Of a stretch of DNA of 5,560 nucleotides, positions 1-5,392 are shown piece by piece. The translations under genes were made by a program, and so were the position numbers. Each line of letters begins with the position of its first letter. Positions within the stretch are counted from its first letter, which is position 1. The DNA is from Clostridiales bacterium. Its GTDB lineage: Bacteria > Bacillota > Dehalobacteriia > UBA4068. The notes beneath the pieces were generated by a model. The model had not been told where the DNA came from, did not search any database, and was given only the letters and a program-made list of their open reading frames with translations. The stretch is from contig WRDJ01000069.1 in assembly GCA_009783495.1 (NCBI GenBank), positions 1 through 5,560 on the forward strand, given 5' to 3'.

Positions 1-1
1 G

Positions 2-598
2 CTGAGAAGCATCGCGCAAGAGGCCGGCGTGGAGCCCGTTTCGGCGCGCATCCGCATCGGGGAAGACGGCAGGGCGGTTGTTGAAGCGGGCAAAAGCGGC
101 TATGCCATAGACGTGAAAAAAAGCCTGGAAACGGCCAGGCGGGATCTTTCGCTTTTCCTGGAAGGCAAGTGGCGGCTGACGGATGAAGAGATCGAACCGG
201 CCGTCAGCACCGAGGAAGCGGAATCCTGGCGTATAGAAGGAATTATCGCCACCTTCACCACACATTATGACGCCTCGCAAACCAACCGCGCCAACAACCT
301 GGAGCTGGCCGCCAAAACCCTTGATTGCACCCTTGTCCTACCCGGCGAGGTCTTTTCCTTCAACGAGACCGTGGGCCCGCGCACCACCGCCGCCGGTTAC
401 CGGGAAGCGCCCATCATCCGCGATAAAAAGCTCACGCCAGGAATCGGCGGCGGAGTTTGCCAGGTCGCCACCACCCTCTTCAACACCGCGCTGGAGGCCG
501 GAATGCCCGTGGTGGAGCGATTTCCTCACACCCTCAGGGTGAGTTATGTGCCGGAGGGCCGGGACGCCTCCGTTTCTTACGGCGTGAAAGACATGTAA
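2..598 (+). CDS. VanW family protein, 5'-truncated by the window edge and ended by a premature in-frame TAA
   Basis: The frame is open from the left edge (first complete codon at 2), so the GTG at 29 is internal and the true start lies upstream. The first roughly 75 visible residues resemble the region that precedes VanW domains in YoaR-like proteins, often annotated as a putative peptidoglycan-binding domain. The VanW domain follows: TTHYDASQTNRANNLELAA, the PGEVFSFNETVGPRT block, GYREAPII, the hallmark GIGGGVCQVATTLFN, and the VSYVPEGRDASVSYG block. VanW proteins occur in Gram-positive envelopes and some vancomycin-resistance clusters; their biochemical role is unknown, so no reaction is assigned. 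The TAA at 596-598 falls where family members continue with a D-[LF]-x-F-K-N segment, and that segment is encoded directly after the stop. The gene is therefore either broken, read through, or affected by a sequence error. The family call is secure; whether the product is functional is not. Confidence 0.9.
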   Translation: MRSIAQEAGVEPVSARIRIGEDGRAVVEAGKSGYAIDVKKSLETARRDLSLFLEGKWRLTDEEIEPAVSTEEAESWRIEGIIATFTTHYDASQTNRANNLELAAKTLDCTLVLPGEVFSFNETVGPRTTAAGYREAPIIRDKKLTPGIGGGVCQVATTLFNTALEAGMPVVERFPHTLRVSYVPEGRDASVSYGVKDM

Positions 599-685
599 TT
601 TAAAAACGACCGCGAGACCCCCGTCATGATCCACACCGTCTGCGGCAGCGGTGTGCTGACCGTCTCATTTTACGGCAAAATGTAG
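596..685 (+). pseudogene. Severed C-terminal piece of the VanW gene, in frame after the premature stop
   Basis: Reading on in the same frame after the TAA gives FKNDRETPVMIHTVCGSG, then VLTVSFYGKM and a TAG at 683-685. This matches the usual end of a VanW domain: an F-K-N segment, a P-[IV]-x-I strand and a closing LTV-x-x-YG strand. No frameshift is needed. A single substitution would restore the gene, for example AAA (Lys) to TAA, and lysine or arginine is common at this place in relatives. The piece has no start codon or ribosome binding site of its own that would make it a separate gene. Base composition and codon use look like the upstream part. Confidence 0.8.
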
Positions 686-690
686 CTGAC

Positions 691-722
691 AAAGAAAAAC
701 CCGCCCATTGGCGGGTTCTCTT
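691..722 (-). terminator. Rho-independent terminator of the WG-repeat gene, possibly bidirectional
   Basis: A perfect 8-bp stem (AACCCGCC at 698-705, GGCGGGTT at 710-717) encloses a 4-base loop. Read on the minus strand, the hairpin is followed by TTTTTCTTT, a good U tract, and it starts about 10 bases past the stop codon of the minus-strand lipoprotein gene. On the plus strand the tail is only TCTCTT, so it would end VanW transcripts less well. With the two genes convergent here, one hairpin probably serves both. Confidence 0.8.
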
Positions 723-727
723 GCATA

Positions 728-2155
728 TTATACCACGATTTGCAAGCGATCGTCCACGATTTTCAGGATGCCCCATTTGCCGTCCTTTTTCACAGCGGCA
801 AAGCCTTCGTTGAAATAATTGAGCTTGTCATATTGCGGCGGTAGAATCAAATCGCCGCTTTTGTTGTAAGCGCCCCATTTGCCGTACTGAGAGCCGCCTT
901 CCCGCACAAGAGCAATTCCGTCGGCGACAATATATTCTGCAGCATCGTATATCGGCGGCACGACCACTTTGCCGCTTGTGTCGGCAAAGCCCCACATATA
1001 GCCTTCTCGTATCAGGGCAAGCCCGTTATAGAAAACGCTTGTGAAGCCGTAATACCCAATGCCGTCATATTCAAAGGGCATGAACACCTCGCCTTCTTTG
1101 TCGAGAAGGCCAAATTTGCCGTCCTTCCGCACGACGGCGAGACCTTCGTTGAACTCCCGCACCTCATCATATTCAAAGGGGATAATCACCTCGCCGCTTT
1201 TGTCAATAAAACCCCACTTGCCGTCTTTTGCCACAGCGGCAAGCCCCTCGTTGAAAGGCCCTGCCCCGTCATATTGCAATGGAATGACCACCTTGCCGCT
1301 TTTGTCAATAAAGCCCCGCTTGCCGTCCTTTTCCACCGCGGCAAGCCCCTCGTTGAAAGCAAAGACCCAATCATATTCCAGCGGCACGGCCACCTTGCCT
1401 TTATTGTTGACGAAGCCCCATTTGCCGTTCTTTTGCACCGCAACAAAACCTTCTTTGAAATAGTCAGAGGCATGGTCTGCCCTGTCGTGGAAGGGATATT
1501 CGCATTCCAGCGGCACGACCACCTTGCCGTATTTGTTTACGAAACCGGATTTGCCGTCTTTCTGCACCCGGGCCATGCCTTCACTGAATCCCAACACCTC
1601 GTCATATACCAGCGGTACGGCCACCTTGCCCTTTGCATTGACAAAGCCCCATTTGCCATTCTTTTGCACCGCGACAAGCCCTTCGTTGAAATAAGATATT
1701 CCGTCATACAGCAACGGCACAACCAGCTTGCCTTTATTGTTAACGGCGCCCCATTTGCCATCTTTCATCATATAGGCATATCCGCCGCCAAAATTAATTA
1801 CAGAATCATACTGCAAGGGCAAAACCGCCTTGCCTTTATTGTTGATAAGGCCCATTTTGCCGTCTTTTTGCACAGTGGCGAGACCGTCGGTGAAATTCCA
1901 CGCCGCATCATATATCAGCGGGATGACCACCTTGCCGCCGGTGTTGATAAAGCCCCATTTGCCATCCTTTTTCACAGCGGCAAGCCCGTGACTAAAAACA
2001 TTTATTTCGTCATAATTCAAGGTCATTTCCCAAACCGTGCTAGCCGGGTCGCCGAGATAGTGCAGCGGATCGCCTGTTTTCTTGCATCCCGCCAGCTGAA
2101 AAGCGAGAAGCAGCGCCAGCGCAACCACCGCCGACTTTTTGAGGAATTTCTGCAT
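728..2155 (-). CDS. WG-repeat (KWG repeat) lipoprotein
   Basis: The 475-residue product begins with a lipoprotein signal: basic residues (K3, K6, K7), a hydrophobic stretch at about 9-22, and a lipobox LAGC with Cys24 as the predicted lipidation site. The mature protein should be anchored on the outer face of the cytoplasmic membrane. From about residue 47 to the end it is an array of WG repeats with the pattern K-D-G-K-W-G-F-(I/V)-(N/D)-x-x-G-K-V-(V/A)-(V/I)-P-L-x-Y-D, then x-F-N-E-G-L-A-x-V. The start at 2155 is supported by GGAGGGGG (2163-2170, minus strand) seven bases upstream. It is monocistronic, convergent with the VanW gene and divergent from mltG. WG-repeat proteins are widespread in bacteria and generally have no known biochemical function; a binding role at the cell surface is plausible but is inference. 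No catalytic domain is visible. Confidence 0.92.
   Translation of the reverse strand: MQKFLKKSAVVALALLLAFQLAGCKKTGDPLHYLGDPASTVWEMTLNYDEINVFSHGLAAVKKDGKWGFINTGGKVVIPLIYDAAWNFTDGLATVQKDGKMGLINNKGKAVLPLQYDSVINFGGGYAYMMKDGKWGAVNNKGKLVVPLLYDGISYFNEGLVAVQKNGKWGFVNAKGKVAVPLVYDEVLGFSEGMARVQKDGKSGFVNKYGKVVVPLECEYPFHDRADHASDYFKEGFVAVQKNGKWGFVNNKGKVAVPLEYDWVFAFNEGLAAVEKDGKRGFIDKSGKVVIPLQYDGAGPFNEGLAAVAKDGKWGFIDKSGEVIIPFEYDEVREFNEGLAVVRKDGKFGLLDKEGEVFMPFEYDGIGYYGFTSVFYNGLALIREGYMWGFADTSGKVVVPPIYDAAEYIVADGIALVREGGSQYGKWGAYNKSGDLILPPQYDKLNYFNEGFAAVKKDGKWGILKIVDDRLQIVV
731..1972 (-). repeat. Tandem WG repeats, 11 units of about 34 residues (102 bp) plus a C-terminal half unit
   Basis: Units start at residue 62 (K-K-D-G-K-W-G) and run to the C-terminus. 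Seven units are exactly 34 residues. Unit 5 is nine residues longer, around CEYPFHDRADHASDYF. Unit 9 is six longer, unit 10 one longer and unit 11 four longer. The array closes with a half unit, KKDGKWGILK. The signature tryptophan is replaced in unit 2 (KMG), unit 5 (KSG), unit 7 (KRG) and unit 9 (KFG). The period is also clear in the DNA, where a segment like CCCCATTTGCC recurs along the plus strand. The half unit before residue 62 (NYDEINVFSHGLAAV) may complete the fold with the last half unit. Confidence 0.9.
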
Positions 2156-2162
2156 ATGTAAA

Positions 2163-2205
2163 CCCCCTCCGTTTTTTCAGAGTGCGCCATGTTCGCATTA
2201 TACCA
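2163..2205 (-). promoter_or_regulatory. Extended -10 promoter and ribosome binding site of the WG-repeat lipoprotein gene
   Basis: On the minus strand TGGTATAAT (2205 down to 2197) gives a perfect -10 hexamer with the extended -10 TG. The likely transcription start is near 2190, leaving a leader of about 35 bases that carries GGAGGGGG at 2170-2163. No good -35 is present; the T-rich stretch near 2220-2226 is the best candidate, which is consistent with reliance on the extended -10. Confidence 0.65.
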
Positions 2206-2270
2206 CGGTCTGCGCGAAAAAGAAAGCGCCGCTGCCAAGCAATCCTTTTCAATGACCGCGGAAATCCGTC

Positions 2271-2300
2271 TTGCCATCCGCGCCCTCTCTGCGGTATAAT
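2271..2300 (+). promoter_or_regulatory. Housekeeping sigma-A type promoter of mltG
   Basis: TTGCCA (2271-2276, five of six matches to TTGACA) and TATAAT (2295-2300, perfect) are separated by 18 bases. The predicted start near 2307 gives a leader of about 24 bases. This promoter overlaps the extended frame upstream of mltG and so argues for the internal GTG at 2331 as the true start codon. Confidence 0.75.
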
Positions 2301-2313
2301 TATCTTATCATAC

Positions 2314-2322
2314 GGAAAGGGG
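2314..2322 (+). promoter_or_regulatory. Ribosome binding site that fixes the mltG start
   Basis: GGAAAGGGG lies eight bases before the GTG at 2331, directly downstream of the -10 box. No comparable site precedes the TTG at 2271. Confidence 0.7.
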
Positions 2323-2330
2323 CGGGCGCG

Positions 2331-3341
2331 GTGAAAAGTTTTCTCATAGCCCTGCTGATTTTCATACTTATTATCGGAACGGGGGTCGGAGCGTTCTATG
2401 TCCGTGCCGCCGCCCTCTCCCGTCCCGTGGAGTTGAGCGAACCGGTTACGGTGAAAATTGATCCCGGAAGCGGCTGCACCAAGATCGCCAGCGTCCTTTA
2501 CAACGCGGGGTTGGTGAGGAACGCCGGAGTCTTCAAAAACTATGCCGATGAACGGGGGGTTTCCACCAAGCTGCGCCCCGGCGAATATACGTTTGAAGGC
2601 AAGGTCACTTTGGAAGACCTGGTGGCGGCCCTTTTGCGCGGCGGCGAAACGGCCGATAACGAGCGCGTGACCATCCCCGAAGGCCTGACCGTAAAGCAGA
2701 CCGCAGAGATATTCGCCGCAAAGGGCCTGGTGAACACCGACAAATTCATCGAATATACGCAGATTACCGCCTTCCCCGCCTATGACTATCTGCCGCCGCC
2801 TGGCACGCCGGATCGCCTCACCGGCTTCCTCTTTCCCGATACATATGACATTGACCCGCGCTGGACGGAAAGGGAGATCGTCAACATGATGCTGGCCCGC
2901 TTCGACAATGTTTTCACCGCCGAATGGCGGGCGCGGGCGCAGCAAACAGGCCGCAGCGTCAAAGAGATCGTCGTCATGGCCTCCATCATTGAGAAGGAAG
3001 CCAAAATGGCCGTTGACCGGCCGCTCATTTCCGGCGTGTTTTATAACCGGCTGGAAATCAATATGCTGCTGCAATCCTGCGCCACCGTGCAATATGTGCT
3101 GGGCGAGCCCAAACCCAACCTGACACAAAAAGACCTGGACACCCCTTCGCCTTATAACACCTACCTGCACAAAGGCTTGCCGCCCGGCCCCATCGCCTGC
3201 CCGGGCAAGGATTCTTTGCGGGCGGCGCTTTATCCAGCCGAGCATGACTATCTTTACTTTTTAGCCAAGCCGGACGGGTATCACGTTTTCAACGAGACCT
3301 ATGCCGGGCATCTGTCCGACCGGGACAAATACCTGAAGTGA
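2331..3341 (+). CDS. mltG: Endolytic murein transglycosylase MltG (YceG family)
   Basis: MltG cleaves nascent glycan strands at the outer face of the membrane and helps set strand length. The GTG start gives 336 residues, the usual size. Residues about 4-24 form one membrane anchor, then a LysM-like region with RPGEYTFEG and the IPEGLTVKQTAEIFA block. The YceG catalytic core carries TGFLFPDTY (164-172), MASIIEKEA with the presumed catalytic Glu221 (equivalent to E. coli Glu218), LLQSCATVQYVLG, SPYNTY (273-278), GLPPGPIACPG and a terminal YLYFLAKPDGYHVF. All key motifs are intact. The longer reading from TTG 2271 is rejected because it would begin inside the promoter. No clear terminator follows, and mtaD starts 82 bases downstream on the same strand, so read-through into mtaD is possible. 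The VanW and WG-repeat neighbours suggest a cell-envelope setting. Confidence 0.95.
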   Translation: MKSFLIALLIFILIIGTGVGAFYVRAAALSRPVELSEPVTVKIDPGSGCTKIASVLYNAGLVRNAGVFKNYADERGVSTKLRPGEYTFEGKVTLEDLVAALLRGGETADNERVTIPEGLTVKQTAEIFAAKGLVNTDKFIEYTQITAFPAYDYLPPPGTPDRLTGFLFPDTYDIDPRWTEREIVNMMLARFDNVFTAEWRARAQQTGRSVKEIVVMASIIEKEAKMAVDRPLISGVFYNRLEINMLLQSCATVQYVLGEPKPNLTQKDLDTPSPYNTYLHKGLPPGPIACPGKDSLRAALYPAEHDYLYFLAKPDGYHVFNETYAGHLSDRDKYLK

Positions 3342-3373
3342 TGCCTCTCCGCGCATTTGGGCGCATCTGCGGC

Positions 3374-3403
3374 AATGCCTGCGTATATCAAATTATAGGC
3401 ATT
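3374..3403. repeat. Short inverted repeat in the mltG-mtaD gap
   Basis: AATGCCT (3374-3380) and AGGCATT (3397-3403) form a perfect 7-bp inverted repeat around a 16-base AT-rich spacer (about GTATATCAAATTATA). It lies just upstream of the mtaD ribosome binding site. It could be a protein-binding site or part of an mtaD promoter, but it is not followed by a U tract and is not a convincing terminator. It could also be chance. Confidence 0.3.
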
Positions 3404-3423
3404 CAATCTAAGGGGGAGAGCAA

Positions 3424-4725
3424 ATGGAAATTCTGATAAAAAACGCCCTCATTCTCACCATGATGGAAAAGCCCGGCGGCGGCCTTGAGCCGCCTTTCCG
3501 GGGGGATATGGTCATCCGGGAAGATCGCATCGCCTATGCCGGGCCGGAAGCGCCGCCCGGCGCCTTCGATAAGGTGATAAGCGGGGAGAAACGCCTGGTC
3601 ATGCCGGGGTTGATAAATGCCCACGGTCATGCCGCCATGTCGCTCTTCCGCGGCTATGCCGACGATATGGACCTGATGAGCTGGCTCAAGAAAAAAATCT
3701 GGCCCATAGAAGCCAAGCTGCGCCCGCAGGACGTTTATCACGGCGCGTGCTTGGCCATGTTGGAAATGATAAAGTCCGGCACCACGGCTTTCGCCGATAT
3801 GTATTTTCATATGGAGCGGGTGGCGCAGGCTGCCGTGGAAGCGGGGTTGCGCGCCTCCCTTTGCGAAGGCCTGACCTCCCTGCCGGGCGAGCGCGACAAG
3901 CTGCCCCTGGCCGTGGATTTCGCCCTCAACTGGCGCGGGCAGGGCGGCGGGCTCATCACCGCCATGCTGGGGCCGCACGCCCCGTATACCTGCCCCCCGT
4001 TATATCTGGAGAAAGTGCTGAAGCAAGCCGCCTTGCATGACCTGCCGCTCCACATCCATCTGGCGGAAACCAAGGAAGAGGTGGCGCAGATTCTGGAGGC
4101 TTACGGCCGTCGCCCGGCGCGCCTGATGGCGGAGATAGGGCTTTTTGACGCGCCGCATGTGCTGGCCGCGCACGGCGTTTTCATCGCTGAAGAGGAAATG
4201 CCGCTTCTGGCAAGCGGCAAAGTCTCCGTGGCGCATAACCCGCGCAGCAATATGAAGCTGGCCAGCGGCATCGCGCCGGTGAGCGGGTTGCTTCAAGCCG
4301 GGGTTAACGTCGCCTTGGGCACGGACAGCGCCTGCAGCAACAACAACCTCGATATGTTCCAGGAGTTGCGCGCGGCGGCCCTGCTGGCCAAGCTGAAGGA
4401 CAGTGACCCCAAGGCCCTGCCGGCGGCACAGGCGCTCAAGCTGGCCACGGTAAACGGCGCGCAGGCCTTGGCCCTGCCGGACGTGGGAACGCTTTCCCCC
4501 GGCATGAAGGCGGATATGATCCTGCTGGATCTCGGCAAGCCGCATTTCGCCCCCGACCCGCAGCGGGACATTATCTCTCACCTGGTTTACGCGGCGAGCG
4601 GCGCCGATGTGGAGACGGTCATCGTAAACGGACGCCTGCTTATGGAAAACCGCCGCCTGCCCCACCTCGACGAGGAAAAAATCCTTTACGAGGCCAAAGA
4701 AAGCATGGATTTCCTGTGCGGCTGA
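3424..4725 (+). CDS. mtaD: 5-methylthioadenosine/S-adenosylhomocysteine deaminase (amidohydrolase superfamily)
   Basis: The 433-residue product is a full-length cytoplasmic metal-dependent deaminase. The family converts S-adenosylhomocysteine and 5'-methylthioadenosine to their inosyl forms, releasing ammonia, as part of methionine/SAM by-product salvage. Metal and catalytic residues are in place: H67 and H69 in NAHGH, H212 and E215 in HIHLAET, H250 in LAAHG, and D301 in GTDSACSNNN. H250 to D301 has the same spacing as in the characterised Thermotoga enzyme TM0936. The N-terminal strand region and the C-terminal GTLSPGMKADMILLDL block complete the usual small composite domain. The ATG is preceded by AGGGGGAG (3411-3418). 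Substrate range cannot be read from sequence: relatives act on guanine, 8-oxoguanine or other adenosine derivatives, but the overall pattern fits MtaD best. Downstream, a MITE-like element separates the stop codon from a strong terminator. Confidence 0.9.
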   Translation: MEILIKNALILTMMEKPGGGLEPPFRGDMVIREDRIAYAGPEAPPGAFDKVISGEKRLVMPGLINAHGHAAMSLFRGYADDMDLMSWLKKKIWPIEAKLRPQDVYHGACLAMLEMIKSGTTAFADMYFHMERVAQAAVEAGLRASLCEGLTSLPGERDKLPLAVDFALNWRGQGGGLITAMLGPHAPYTCPPLYLEKVLKQAALHDLPLHIHLAETKEEVAQILEAYGRRPARLMAEIGLFDAPHVLAAHGVFIAEEEMPLLASGKVSVAHNPRSNMKLASGIAPVSGLLQAGVNVALGTDSACSNNNLDMFQELRAAALLAKLKDSDPKALPAAQALKLATVNGAQALALPDVGTLSPGMKADMILLDLGKPHFAPDPQRDIISHLVYAASGADVETVIVNGRLLMENRRLPHLDEEKILYEAKESMDFLCG

Positions 4726-4727
4726 AT

Positions 4728-4746
4728 ACAGGCTCTAAGAGCCTGT
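4728..4746. repeat. Perfect palindrome across the left junction of the MITE-like element
   Basis: ACAGGCTCT and AGAGCCTGT are 9-bp inverted arms around a single A at 4737. The right arm is the left end of the 162-bp element; the left arm lies in flanking DNA, three bases after the mtaD stop. AGGCTCTAA (4730-4738) also recurs as a direct repeat at the right end (4895-4903). As RNA it would fold into a stem with a UAA loop, but the U run after it is poor, so I do not call it a terminator. Confidence 0.6.
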
Positions 4747-4900
4747 TTAGCATCCCGCTCATAGCCCATCTTCCGGCACTTTTTCCGCCATACGGCGTCA
4801 TCGCTCCTTGGAATAGCTTATGCTATGCCAGCGTCGCTCTTCCTTGTCTGGCGAAAAAATAGCTCGGAATCCGCACTATTCGAAGATACTACATAGGCTC
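4739..4900. mobile_element. MITE-like non-autonomous element, 162-bp imperfect palindrome flanked by TAA
   Basis: The two halves are imperfect reverse complements centred exactly at 4819/4820. The ends share GAGCCTRTKTAGYATC (4739-4754 and 4900-4885; 13 of 16 positions identical). Further matched blocks are ATAG 4761-4764 with 4876-4879, TTCCG 4771-4775 with 4865-4869, TTTTT plus CGCCA 4780-4790 with 4849-4859, and ATAGC 4813-4817 with GCTAT 4822-4826 around a TTAT loop. TAA flanks both sides (4736-4738, 4901-4903), as a 3-bp target duplication would. There is no coding frame inside. Terminal inverted repeats, short target duplication, small size and lack of genes fit a MITE; a parent in the IS5 superfamily, some groups of which duplicate TNA, is only a guess. 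A non-mobile structured 3' UTR element is the alternative. Confidence 0.65.
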
Positions 4901-4905
4901 TAATC

Positions 4906-4938
4906 GAGGGCGCAGGCGGAAAGCCGGCGCCCTCTTTT
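4906..4938 (+). terminator. Rho-independent terminator, presumably of mtaD
   Basis: GAGGGCGC (4906-4913) pairs with GCGCCCTC (4927-4934). After one mismatch (A4914/G4926), GGC pairs with GCC to extend the stem around a GGAAA loop. TTTT follows at 4935-4938. It sits two bases after the right TAA of the MITE-like element. With that element removed it would lie about 20 bases after the mtaD stop, a normal distance. Confidence 0.85.
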
Positions 4939-4989
4939 GCCGTTTGCGTTTAACACGACATGATCTCCTAATAATAGTGCTGTTTCGCG

Positions 4990-5017
4990 GCAGGAATATT
5001 TTTCCGCAAAGAAGAAA
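4990..5017 (+). promoter_or_regulatory. Sigma-H-like promoter of the spoIIA operon
   Basis: The Bacillus sigma-H consensus is roughly RWAGGAXXT, 14 bases, then HGAAT. Here AGGA at 4992-4995 within GCAGGAATA is followed, at exactly the N14 spacing, by AGAAA (5013-5017), which matches except for the last base. It lies about 30 bases before the spoIIAA start. The B. subtilis spoIIA operon is known to be transcribed by sigma-H with Spo0A~P, so position and context agree. No convincing Spo0A box was found. Confidence 0.55.
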
Positions 5018-5048
5018 CTTAACCCATATTCAGTAAAGGAGTGAGCGT

Positions 5049-5390
5049 ATGGACATAAAATTCACACCGCAAAAAGAAGGCTTGAGGGCGGTGATCCGCG
5101 GAGACCTGGATATGCTCTCCGCGAACGAGTTGCGCACGCTTCTGGACGCGGAGCTGCAGAATACCGCCAAACGCCATCTCATCCTGGATTTGGCCGGGGT
5201 AAGCTTCATTGACACCTCCGGCCTGGGCGTGATCGTGGGGCGGGCACGCAAGCTGGCCCCTTTCGGCGGGAAAGTCAGCGTTTGCGCCAGCAACGAGCGC
5301 GTTTACCGCATACTCACGCTTTCGGGCGTAAATAAAATCATGGCGGTGCGGGGGCCTGAAGAGGCCGAGGTAAGCGCCGGGGAGGGATGA
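5049..5390 (+). CDS. spoIIAA: Anti-sigma F factor antagonist SpoIIAA (STAS domain)
   Basis: The 113-residue single STAS-domain protein contains GDLDMLSANELR, then LILDLAGVSFIDTSGLGVIVGRARKL and GGKVSVCASNERVYRILTLSGV, closely matching SpoIIAA. Ser57 in IDTSGLG corresponds to the serine that SpoIIAB phosphorylates. Unphosphorylated SpoIIAA binds SpoIIAB and frees sigma-F in the forespore after asymmetric division. The ATG at 5049 is preceded by AAAGGAGTG (5035-5043), with AGGAG seven bases upstream. The stop codon TGA (5388-5390) overlaps an ATG in an ATGA arrangement, and spoIIAB follows at once, so the two genes are translationally close. The adjacent spoIIAB start separates it from RsbV and other STAS anti-sigma antagonists. 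Confidence 0.95.
   Translation: MDIKFTPQKEGLRAVIRGDLDMLSANELRTLLDAELQNTAKRHLILDLAGVSFIDTSGLGVIVGRARKLAPFGGKVSVCASNERVYRILTLSGVNKIMAVRGPEEAEVSAGEG
5381..5386 (+). promoter_or_regulatory. Ribosome binding site that decides the spoIIAB start
   Basis: GGAGGG lies inside the last codons of spoIIAA. It directly abuts the ATG at 5387, too close for initiation, but is six bases before the ATG at 5393. The second ATG is therefore preferred. Confidence 0.55.
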
Positions 5391-5392
5391 AA

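Noticed and set aside
727..737. ATTATACCACG repeated at 2197-2207, so flanking the WG-repeat gene
   Set aside because: An 11-base match between some two places in 5.5 kb is expected by chance, and one copy is simply the -10 region. Flanking bases do not extend the match enough to suggest a mobile unit.
1274..2161. Plus-strand open frame of 295 codons opposite the WG-repeat gene
   Set aside because: It is antisense to a well-supported repeat lipoprotein. Because the repeats lack stops in this frame, the openness is inherited from unit to unit; the translation is a low-grade repeat with no recognisable domain.
2271..2330. Longer mltG reading from TTG at 2271
   Set aside because: This TTG is part of the -35 box, and the stretch contains the -10 box. 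The GTG at 2331 has a ribosome binding site and puts the membrane anchor at the N-terminus, as in the family.
2040..3245. Minus-strand open frame of 401 codons spanning the divergent promoters and antisense to mltG
   Set aside because: It overlaps mltG, whose motifs are all intact, and runs through two promoters into the lipoprotein gene. GC-rich codons of mltG readily leave an antisense frame open.
3342..3423. Possible terminator after mltG
   Set aside because: Only a 4-bp GCGC pairing and the 7-bp inverted repeat with a 16-base loop are present, neither followed by a U tract.
4000..4665. Minus-strand open frame of 221 codons antisense to mtaD
   Set aside because: mtaD is intact with all metal ligands; the antisense frame has no recognisable family features and is a by-product of high GC.
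4954..4960. Possible Spo0A box (TGTCGTG on the minus strand) upstream of spoIIAA
   Set aside because: Only five of seven bases match TGTCGAA, which is common by chance, and there is no second box nearby.
4944..4975. Possible sigma-A promoter TTGCGT ... TAATAA before spoIIAA
   Set aside because: The -35 is weak and the spacing of 19 bases is long; the sigma-H-like site nearer the gene fits the spoIIA context better.
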